Assembly: GCA_020226215.1 (NCBI GenBank)
Contig: CM035234.1
Location: 868,001 to 932,000, forward strand
Origin: Sindora glabra
Lineage: Eukaryota > Streptophyta > Magnoliopsida > Fabales > Fabaceae
DNA: 64,000 bases
Reading direction: 5' to 3'
Part shown: in pieces, positions 16,746-31,900 of the stretch
Numbering within the stretch: position 1 is the stretch's first letter
Layout of the letters: the number at the start of each line of letters is the position of its first letter
Notes under the pieces: model-generated
Told to the model about the DNA's origin: nothing
The model's input: only the letters and a program-made list of their open reading frames with translations
The model's database searches: none
Made by a program: the position numbers and the translations under genes

Positions 16746-17720
16746 AATAAAAATGATTGTTTCTTGACAAATTGGAATTTAGGCATACTAAGAAGAGCGC
16801 TAGAAGAAGCAAATATAATAAGATGATTAACAATTGAAACCAAACTCTTGATTGAATATGAAACAAGTTTTTATTCTTATGTAAACACCTTAACAAACTC
16901 GTGTGCACAATCCAAAGCCAAAAGATAATATATAAAGAATATACATTGTTGATCCATTTTTCTTTTGTTTGATGATATTAGAGTTATTTAACGGGTTAGT
17001 TTGACCCTTCTAGAAGCTAACAATTAAACAAGTTAGGAAGTATATTTAGTGGCCTTCTAAATCAAAGGCTGTATTCTACTTTCACGTATCCTAAAAGTAG
17101 ACAAGGTAGGCTTATGGGCTTTTTTATTTAAAAATTTTAGACAATAAATAAATTTAAAAATATTCTAAATTACCATGTATCTATTCATAGATAAATATAT
17201 ATATAATCTTAAAAAGTACTATATATGAATAGATAAGTCATAAAACACCTACAAAACAAAAATATTATCTATAAATAATTCATAAATAACCTTGCATAAC
17301 CAAGTGTGAGAGAAGGTAATATGATTTTGTTCATATTTGAAACTTGAACCTATATAAAAAGCAAAACAATTAAGAATTAGAAGAAAAAAAATTGCAAGCC
17401 AACTTGATCTATTGATGGGTTGACCCACATAGATTATAGGCCACACAAATTTAGCTAAGTTCAACTTGCATTTAAATGAATCTTTATTTTAGAGATCTAA
17501 GTCCATGAAAAACTTAAAGGCAAACAAATTGATTCAAGGGCTTAGGCTCATTTTAAGAATTCTACTGATACTTTATATAATTATTAGAAGTTTGATGCAT
17601 TACCTTTAGCAAACATATTTGATCTCATGTGTCTGTTTTATTAGTTAGGAAGTTATTTAGGGTAGTTTTAAGTGGTTATCACATACACTTATATGCATTT
17701 TTGTATTGAAATTTACAATG
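16746..17720. other. Intergenic DNA, no gene seen
   Basis: AT-rich sequence between two SINE-like copies. The short minus-strand frame at 17,249-17,464 shows no family features. Confidence 0.45.
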
Positions 17721-17726
17721 GAGATT

Positions 17727-17915
17727 TGTTTTTTTTTTTTTTTTGCAATCAAGTATTTTTACACCTTTTGGTATGAGACTAATCCTTATTTAGAGTAGGA
17801 ATAGTAAATAATAAACTTCTCATAATAATAATGCTTTCAAAGATTGAACTCAAGACTCTTTGAACTTGAAACATCTTGGAACTTAATTTGCTACCATTGA
17901 ACCAATCATTTATTT
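17727..17915 (-). mobile_element. Possible tRNA-derived SINE, minus orientation, with A tail
   Basis: Read on the minus strand it starts ATTGGTTCAATGGTAGCAAA (A-box-like), has GAGTTCAATCTTTGAAAG (B-box-like), shares the TCATACCAAAAGGTGTAAAA segment with the 16.5-kb copy, and ends in a run of about 15 A. The A tail fixes the orientation and supports retroposition. Confidence 0.5.
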
Positions 17916-18700
17916 CTTGTACAATTATCTTCTTTACTGCGGATCCCCTTATTGAAACCTCATGCGCCCTTATGCCTCTCTTTTAACTTCATCTTGATTT
18001 GTAATAAGAATTATTATTGTACTTTGTAATATATGAACCTTCGCATTTTCATTTAAAGTTCTTTGTTGAAATTCATACGAATGTGCGCCCTTTTATATTT
18101 CGTTCCGATTAGTGATGAAGTTATACAGTTCATTCACTTTATTTTTACTTTCATTGATGCTTTTTTATTTTTAAAAGTTTAAACTTCTCGTTTGTTGTGA
18201 GGATAGCAAAATTTGAGTGAAGTGGTGCCTTTATTTTGGGCCATAAACAGCTGTAATCTTAATCGTGGGTTTCTTTCGGCCGACAATCCAAATCAAGAAC
18301 AAAGTTTCCACGGCAAAATGTTCAAATAGAAGCCCATGTTATTTAAACTTCGGTTCAACTCCAAAGCAAATTGTTTTGCCACATCCAAAGTGGCTTTTTC
18401 AACCCTGTTGAATTTGGGCTCCAGTATTTCATAGTTGTAATAGGCCATTTAGTAGACCCATTTATGGAAGAAGGTAAGATGACAAGATGAAAAAGGCAAA
18501 GGAATGACCCAAAATGGCAAAAGGAAAAGAGCAACTGCCACGAAGCCCAATGAATCCACGCGGACACTCTTTGATCGAATGGATCAGAATACCACCTGAA
18601 GGCCAGCAAGGTAGCAGAACGGATCCCACCCAATCCTATCCCTCCATTCTGACTTTGAATAAAAAAAAATGGCATTTCAACTTCGCATCAAATAAAACTT
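17916..18700. other. Intergenic DNA, no gene seen
   Basis: Includes a 106-residue minus-strand frame at 18,355-18,675 with no recognisable domain and no supporting context; not called as a gene. Confidence 0.4.
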
Positions 18701-18703
18701 TTT

Positions 18704-21415
18704 AATCCTTAATTATATTTTTAATCCCGTAATATTTAAATTGGATGAATTTGATGCTCTTTAAAAATTTATTTTTACCCTCTCAATATTTAAATAGGAC
18801 TAAAGTTGATCCCATCCAACAAATTGTTAACGGAAGAGCCAATTTGGTAAATGGAAATCCAACGTGAGTTTCAATATTCTTGGAAGGAATGCCGAGAAGA
18901 AGAAGGTCTTCTTGAAAGCGAAGAGCTGAAAAGCTTATCAGAAGTGTTTTCTTCCCCCATCTCTCTCTCTCTTTGCATTCAACTCCTCTTCATCTCTCAC
19001 CCATCCTTCTCTCTCTCGTCACTCTACCTCCATCATCTTACGTCTTCTTTGCTCTAAGGTGAATCAAGTTCGATACTCATCTCGCCAGAAATTTTGTTTG
19101 CTTTGGAATGAATTCAGCTTTGCAACTCCACCTTTCTCCTCTGTTTTTCGAGTTTATGTTGCCAGAACTAACCCGATTCTATCGCAAGTCATCTGGTTGT
19201 GGCTTGGGAAAGATTCTTCCGATCTTAAACATGAACTATTGGAATCGATCGATACACACGATTCTGAGTATGATTGAAGAATATAAATGATTTTGTGCAA
19301 GATTTGAATTAAGTTGGTGATGGATCGAACCAAATGGTGTGATGTAAACTATGAATCACAAGATTCCGACTACCACGATGATGTGTAATAATTGCAAGAT
19401 AGATCCAGGGATTGAGATTGGTTGCGCACAAAATTGATAGGCATTAGAACTAATTCCAGTTGCATTGTTATTGAGCAAATAATGAAATACCTATACTCGT
19501 CAAAGGTGAGTATGATGATCTTGGTATCCCAGCTGGACTTGAGATGCCATTTTCCAACAACAAATTTGAGATTGCTGCTAAAGTATATGCAAGACAAGTA
19601 TTGTTGTTTTGCTATTGAGAAAGACGAATTGTTTCAGTCAAAACCTATCAAAATAACAATGAAGATTCTCCAAAGTAGAAAGATAATTATCATGGGAAAG
19701 ACCATTCAAATAACGTAAAAAGTGAATATTTTAAGGGGACTAGTTAAACCCAAATTCTACGAGAGGATTGACCTAGCATAACTTTGGATTCAAAAAAGCT
19801 CAATGTTAAGGAATTTTGTAAGGATGATTGACACATGGCACGTGGTAAAAGAAAAAGGGAATTGAGATAGATTTCCATTTGCCAAGTGAGCTCAACCGTT
19901 AGCAATTTAACGAATTGGACCAACTTTAATCTTCTTTGTGTTAGGATCAGGAGCCATACGAGCACAGCGGAATAAACCGATCCCAACCAACGGATCCATA
20001 CAAAACATTAAATTAGAATGTAGGATTCAAGTTATACCTTTATATGATTCGTTGATCAGCTCTTCGACTTCCTTTCGATCAAAGACTCCGACGTATCCAC
20101 ATGAATTAGTAGATCACCAATGAACGTCCTTACGATCACTGGTTGGAATTCGTCTCCTTAACCTCGTAGTGCTAGCTACGTCTCTTCAAGAATTATGGTC
20201 AAGGACAGGTGTTAGGGTTTTTCTATGTTGTATGGGATGCGTGAATACTGAATCAACCTTATTATTACCCAACAAGTCTTATTTAAATAGGAGTATAGAA
20301 AATTCTAACTAATTTGAGCTTTGGTCTATGTATAATTATAGGCTTATTATTAGGCCTTATAATTATAACATAGAATTCTCAAGTATTAGGCCCAAACAAT
20401 TTGATCCATTAATTTCAAATCTACTAGGGTCTAAGTGTGTGACCCTTCAGGCTCTCATTACATTGACAATAATCATTAATCATATTAATAATCATAAATA
20501 ATGAGCAGTGTCTAGCAACACATCATTGTTACTCAAGTGATGAGAAAGTCGGTAATTCGACTGAACCTTTATATGTGATCATCATTTATATCCTTTTGTC
20601 CTAAACATTTAGATTGAGCACGAGACATGGACCGTGTCATTCCCGTATAGTCCAATCTCGAGGTTTCTTGATCCCTAAGTAAGCTGACTGAAGCAAATGT
20701 AATTGACATCCCATGTCAATTCATTTGAGTATGGCCATGCATTTTCTTAACTTTACTTAATCAAGGGACCCACAGATGTTACTCCTGTTATATAGGAGGG
20801 ACAAATTTCATCTTGATCACACAAACCCCTCCGCATAATATGTGATATATCCAATAACTACCTTTATATTCACTCAAGCATGAGTGACAGAATAGTATCA
20901 AAATATGAAACTTACATGTAGGAAACCTTGGTGATCTCAGGTCAAAAGACCATAATAATAATGATCACTAAGAATCACTCATGACACTCATATAACAATC
21001 CATATAATGTTCTTATTCTTAGGATGGGTCGGTCTAGCATACAAGTTCTTTAACTTGTACTCATGTGTAAGCTTAATATCTCATATAAGTCACTACACAT
21101 GCTAGTCTTAACATATCAAAGTAACCTAATCTACAATGATATATGACTAGGAACATTTAAGAATATAATTATTCTAAGGTTATTATCACAATTAAATATA
21201 TTACGCAGATAATATATATAAATATAATAATTGAAATTACCATTAAAAATAACATGATTCAAAAATTACAATTATCAATATGATTGGTTTTAGGGCATAT
21301 ACACTAACACTTTAAATATTAAGGGGGTGAAAACAAATTTTTAAATTTAAGCGGACCAAACTCGATCAATTTAAATATCAGGAGGATTAAAAATGTATTT
21401 AAGCCCCTTTTTCCT
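18704..21415. mobile_element. Long-TIR, MULE-like non-autonomous element, split by a solo LTR
   Basis: The left 160-170 bp (from about 18,704: TATATTTTTAATCCCGTAAT, later TTGTTAACGG and TGGTAAATGGAAATC) reappears in reverse complement on the right. There it is interrupted by the solo LTR at 19,939-21,309: the inner part lies at about 19,870-19,938 and the outer part at 21,310-21,415. Without the LTR the element is about 1.34 kb. The interior (18,850-19,700) is less AT-rich and has CT-rich, leader-like sequence and short frames, as if host gene pieces had been captured, but I recognise no protein. No clean 9-bp target duplication was found. Confidence 0.55.
19939..21309 (-). mobile_element. 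Solo LTR, probably Copia type, 1,371 bp
   Basis: Begins TGTTAGGATC and ends CACTAACA, giving the TG...CA ends of an LTR. It is flanked by CTTTG (19,934-19,938) and CTTTA (21,310-21,314), a 5-bp target duplication with one mismatch. On the minus strand it starts TGTTAGTGTATATGCCC, a start I associate with plant Copia LTRs, which sets the orientation given. No internal coding region remains, so it is a product of LTR-LTR recombination. Confidence 0.75.
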
Positions 21416-22840
21416 TAATGCATACAACTAAAAGTATTTCTAGTAATATAATAACACTCAATTTTTTCAGCAATGTTATATATATATATTAAAAATAAAT
21501 TTAAAATTAAATTTTAAATAAAATTTAAAATTTTTTGTATAATATAGAATGATGAAATAAATATATAAAACTCAGTATATGGTAAGCATTAAGCTACCAA
21601 GAAAGTTTTATATTTATTTAAAATAAAAGCTGAGTCTTTGTTTTCGCGAACTAAGCTATTCGTAGGCTACAAAAATTTCCTGTGTAAGATGACTAAGTTC
21701 AACCTTCTAGGGGCCATTGCCTTTTACGTCTTCTCATACTGCGTGAAGGGGACTTTGAATATCTTTGGATGGAGCTCCCTAATATTATTATCCGTAATGC
21801 AAGACTAAATCTTCCAATTGTAAAATTTGTTTCCTTGAATTTCATAAAAAAATATTATTTACATATATATTAGTAAAGAAGTGACATATTGATGTATAAT
21901 TTATAATTAAAAAATGATATTTAAATTTATAACAATAGAGGAAAATAAAATTATTTTGAAATAATAAAATAATTTCTTAATATTTAATATTAAATAAATA
22001 AAATATTTTTTATATTAATATTTTATAATTATATTTTAAAGAGAATATTTTCTATAAATCTTACCTCATTTAAAACAAAATTTTACATAGTACTTGCTAG
22101 GAAATAATTTTATGAACAACGAAACTAAATCTTGTAATTGCAAATAAATTACCACTCTTCGCAGAATAAAAAAGGTTGAATTCTAGACTAAGTCTCCACT
22201 TAATTAATAAATTATAACTTAACCTCTAAAATTATTTCTCATCCTAATTTATTAAAAAAAATAAACTCTAATTTAATAAGTTACCTGAAGTAACTTATAA
22301 TTTATAAACTACTATCTCTTCAAATTTTTTTCAAATATATCCTTATTCATTTTGTTAATTTATAACACATGTCATTTATAAAATAAATTTAAATATTTTT
22401 ATGATATATAATTAGTTTAATTTTAACATAATTATATCCTAATTTCAAATCATAAATATATAAACATATATATATAAATAAATAATATCATAAAATATAA
22501 TTAATTATATTCTAAGTAATTATAATTTTATTATAAATAATAATAAAATAAAAATTATGTAAGTAAATATATAAGTTTATAAAATATGATTAATTAAATA
22601 TTAAAATTTTATTTTAAATTTCTTAATTACATTAATATAATTAAAATAATTTATATTTAATTTTTAAATAAATATAAATTATTTTAATTATATATATATT
22701 TCTATTAATATATCTTCTTATATCATTTTATAATTTTAGTTAATTTAATAATTAATTTTATAAAATACTTTAATTAATTTATCAATTATTAATAATTTAT
22801 TAATTATCAACTAATTTATTAATTACTTATGCCAAAAGGA
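21416..22840. other. AT-rich intergenic DNA
   Basis: Nothing recognisable. It runs up to the start of similarity with the 3' flank of HCT copy 1 (about 22,845). Confidence 0.5.
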
Positions 22841-23395
22841 ACCAAACTATCTAAACTCTTTTCTCCGACTTCTGCATTCCTTCTCAACTACTTGACATCA
22901 TGGGCTCTATTTGTAATGGGCACACCACATCAGCTTCAAAGCTCTCTACACTTTGGCTTACCATCAGACTTCAAAGCATTATTCTTCACGAAGAAGGGCT
23001 CATCAAATATGCATCCCAAAAATGGATTCAATATCGTTCAACCTCCAAATCCATATCCTTAGTTTCCCACTTTTATGTCACGCAAATTTCTTACACTAAT
23101 AACCATAAATTCCACAGATAATATACGTAAAAACTACAATATGCATATACTAGAATAAGGAACACAACTCGCGACAACAATCCTTGAACAAGATAATGCA
23201 AGTGTGATATCAAACTAGAAATTCCGAAGTTCATTAATGCGTGCAGAATATATCACTCTTTGCTGAGGCAGATTGTCTCCCATAAACCCAGGTAAGTGTA
23301 TCTGAGAAGATATTCAAAACGGGAAAAAAAAAATCCAACTGGAAAAGAAAAAAAACCACCTTACCAACCATTCGACGTTCTTGGGCAACCAGCTA

Positions 23396-27770
<4,375 letters not shown>

Positions 27771-28069
27771 CTAGCAGCCTCCGCAACCTGCCACCGGTGC
27801 GTGGGACCTAATATACGAGAGCATCATCGATCATCTTTCCGTGAGAATGCTGCTTTTGTTCGTTTCATTTTGAAAACATGTAAATATTAATCATAAACCG
27901 AAAAATGTAGTAGCTAGAAAATAAAAGAGAGGTACAAAAAGAAGCACCGATTAGAGACAGATTAAGATGTTACCAGAAGCTGAAAGTGTCTCTGTTCAGA
28001 AACAGTGTTTGAAACAGAGATTGTCAGTAAGGAGCAAAGCAATTGAACACGAATTAATAACGTGGAAAC

Positions 28070-28340
28070 AACCAGAGGCGGTGACCGGAACGAAAATGAA
28101 ATCCATCTATCTATTTTTTGTTTTTATTGGACTAATTTTTAATGTTAGCAAAAAGACTGAGTTTTGACCTATGAGTGGTCAACTTTTTAATCTCAAAAAT
28201 CAAATAATAGAAATAGTGAGTTCAACTCCCTCAAATATTACTTTTTTTATTTATATAATAAAGATCCCGAGATCAGATGTACTGTATCAATATTGTTGTC
28301 AATATTATTATACATCGTCTAATGAAATAGAGAAGATTAA
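28070..28340. other. Junction between HCT copy 2 and the Harbinger element
   Basis: Similarity with HCT copy 1 ends around 28,065. The stretch holds a box pair reminiscent of a SINE (TATGAGTGGTCAA and GAGTTCAACTCCC at about 28,170-28,225), but no tail or duplication. The TAA before the Harbinger element is at 28,338-28,340. Confidence 0.35.
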
Positions 28341-28912
28341 GGAATCGTTTAATTCATACGGGAACTAAGTTCCCATGGGAAATGGAACTTCACAGGAAGT
28401 TGATTTCCCGTATGAACTTCATGGGATATCTGAATTTTTGTTTGGTTGACAAGGAGCAAGTTCCATTTCCCGCAAAAGAACTTCCTATATTTTTGTTTGA
28501 TTCAACTTTGTATTTCCTACGATATAACAATGAAATGACGACAATAACCTCCAAAATAAACATTAACAGATATTAATTGATTTAATTTTTTTTATGTGGA
28601 AAATACTGTTCTCCGAGGCGGGAAAATGAAAGGACATGACATCGAAGCGACAAAACGCAACGGCCTGAATATGAAACGACGCACGCGAAGGGCGTTTCGG
28701 CGGGGACAAAAAGGCCGAAACAGTAACAGTAACAACACTTCGCATTCCATCTCAAAGCTCACCAGAACCAGTGATCTCAAGACGCAGGAAGACACCGTGG
28801 TTATCATCGCCAAAAAATCCAAGAGAAGATACCAAACGACTCTGAACAACCGGATAACATCATTTATCCACATCGGACGCTAAAAGCAAGATCAAACAGC
28901 AACTCCGCACAA

Positions 28913-31900
28913 ATGGGTCGTCCACAGGTAAACCCACCCCCTCTTTAGCATTGACTCTAATACAAGCATCATACTTCAGTTATAAGTGCAACGAAAATGT
29001 GGAGTTGCTTGCTTGGACTTGTGTTCCTATGTGAGTTGAAGTGAAACCCTAGCAGTTAGTAGGACCACAACATGCCATGTATTTTGTTGCATGTTACTGT
29101 CACTCCACATAATATCCGTAAGACAGTTATACTACGGTTATAGGCTCATGTTACTGTTCCTCGGTGAAACAGTAACATTCCACTGCCACGATGTTGCATT
29201 GTTATTCATATCTCACAGAGTGGCACTTACCCACGAGTTTTGTTAAACATGTATATCTCATTTTTTATCTCAAGTTACTTTTTCTTGCTGAAACAGTAAC
29301 ATCACTAGGAAGAATTGGATGTTGCATTAGTAATCATACCTCGTTTTGTCTATTTATGCTTGAGCTAACTCTTGATTTGACGTTTACCCGAGCAGAAAGG
29401 CGCCAAAGCACTCACACAAGGAGACTTTTCTGATGAAGAAACCCAGAAATTCCAGCAATATAGGTCCAATCTCTTGGCCTGCATTAGGCAGGTTGATCAG
29501 CTTCAATTGGATGACAGGCACACGACGGTGCTACGACACAACCCATTCTGGGTCCTAATTAACGCAATAATAACAAAGGAACTGGATCGCAGCATGTGTC
29601 GTAAGAGCGATGTTGAAATTCAGTCCATAATTGCTACCTTTTCAGACAAGAATAATTATTTCAACATCGGGGGCGATCATCTCAGAATAACACCAACATC
29701 AGTGAAGCTGATCTTTGGAATAAGAGATGGAGACCAGCCTATCCAGATAACCTCTGGCAAGAGGACACAGTCAGAGTTTGATGTTAGATGTTTCCGTGGC
29801 AAATCACGGATGAGCAAACCAATAATATTCAAAGCTCTCGAAAGAGCAGTGCGGGGAACATCGGAGACTGATGTGCAGGATGTCTCCCGCCTCATGACGT
29901 TGATGCTTCTTGTCACCCTCTTCGTACCAAACAGGGCCCACACATTGGCCTGGTCATATATCAAATACGTGGAGGATGTAGACGAAATAGCACAATATGG
30001 GTGGTCACAACACATTCACGACCAACTCATGAATTCTCTCAAAAAGGACAGCACCCCCAATGTAACCGGGTGTGTCATGCTATTGCCAGTAAGTCAAAGA
30101 TGTCAAAACTGCTCTTTACTTCATGTCCGAATCCTTTACATTTCCTTCATTCATCTCCATTCATTTCCATTCATTTGAGTGAATGTTCCTGTCTCCTTGT
30201 TGTATGTCTGTCGCAAGCCTTGGGTCATGTTGCTGTTTTAGACTAAAACAGTAACATGCCCCTGCTTTGTCTCTAAGGGGTTGCCCCAAGTTTTTTGGCA
30301 TTTTTATTGTTATTGTGATCTCATTTGACAGTTATTCGTGAGTTCTTCAGCCCTGTTGTATGTCTGTCGCAAGCCTTGGGTCATGTTGCTGTTTTAGACT
30401 AAAACAGTAACATGCCCCTACTTTGTCTCTGAGGGGTTGCCCCAAGTTTTTTGGCGTTTTTATTGTTAATGTGATCTCATTTGACAGTTATTCGTGAGTT
30501 CTTCAGCCCTGTTGTATGTCTGTCGCAAGCCTTGGGTTATGTTGCTGTTTTAGACTAAAACAGTAACATGCCCCTGCTTTGTCTCTGAGGGGTTGCCCCA
30601 AGTTTTTTGGCGTTTTTATTGTTAATGTGATCTCATTTGACAGTTATTCGTGAGTTCTTCAGCCCTGTTGTATGTCTGTCGCAAGCCTTAGGTCATGTTG
30701 CTGTTTTAGACTAAAACAGTAACATGCCCCTGCTTTGTCTCTGAGAGGTTGCCCCAAGTTTTTTGGCGTTTTTATTGTTATTGTGATCTCATTTGACAGT
30801 TATTCGTGAGTTCTTCAGCCCTGTTGTATGTCTGTCGCAAGCCTTGGGTCATGTTGCTGTTTTAGACTAAAACAGTAACATGCCCCTGCTTTGTCTCTGA
30901 GGGGTTGCCCCAAGTTTTTTGGCATTTTTATTGTTATTGTGATCTCATTTGACAGTTATTCGTGAGTTCTTCAGCCCTGTTGTATGTCTGTCGCAAGCCT
31001 TGGGTCATGTTGCTGTTTTAGACTAAAACAGTAACATGCCCCTGCTTTGTCTCTGAGGGGTTGCCCCAAGTTTTTTGGCGTTTTTATTGTTATTGTGATC
31101 TCATTTGACAGTTATTCGTGAGTTCTTCAGCCCTGTTGTATGTTTGTCGCAAGCCTTGGGTCATGTTGCTGTTTTAGACTAAAACAGTAACATGCCCCTG
31201 CTTTGTCTCTGAGGGGTTGCCCCAAGTTTTTTGGCTTTTTTATTATTAATGTGATCTCATGTTAAAGACTGCGTACAAGAATAACTTGTTTACCTCCAGT
31301 TGTTCTGCATCTTTTTATTACTCCGTCTTCGATGCAGCCTCCTAAGGAAATTAACGTGACAAATTGTACGTTTTATTGTCCGCAGTATTGGCTGTGTGAG
31401 ATTACCAGCGTGCTGGGCGGGCACTACATCCAAAGAGTTTCAAGGTGCCTCAAATGGGACCTGAAGCTCCTCACACGCCAACTGAGGGGTCAACTTATCA
31501 GCCAGCTTTAGGTAACAGTATGTAAATATCAACTTATTATGATGCCCGATACATGTCAGTGCCAGAAAGCATGTTACTGTATTGAAACCTGGAGAGTGAT
31601 TATGATGTTATTGTTTATACGTGAAACAGTAACAAGTCCTTCTCTCCAGGTTTCAATTGTTATTTTGATACCCATTCCAGCAATTTACTTTGTCTTATGC
31701 ATGGTGTTGCTGTTTCATAACAAACACAAGCATGCCGTAGTCACAATGCAACATGTTACTGTTTTCTCTGAAAACAGTAACATGCCGATTTCCCACACTA
31801 ACAGTGGAAATAATGTTATGCTTCAGGTCGTAGACAGAGAGATTGAGCCCACTGTACATGAATACGACCTCCTCTACACAGATGAGACAAATCTGCGGTT

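Noticed and set aside
28150..28340. SINE-like A-box and B-box words before the Harbinger element
   Set aside because: Only one copy seen, no tail, no target duplication.
28596..28883. 95-residue plus-strand and 93-residue minus-strand frames before the Ulp1-like gene
   Set aside because: They lie upstream of the conserved first exon (MGR...|GTAA in both copies) and the sister element has no matching frame; likely leader sequence.
31539..31826. Long open frame upstream of the coiled-coil exon, looking like a hydrophobic protein start
   Set aside because: It lies in intron 3, contains three hairpins, and the real exon starts at the conserved acceptor before 31,827, as in the sister copy.
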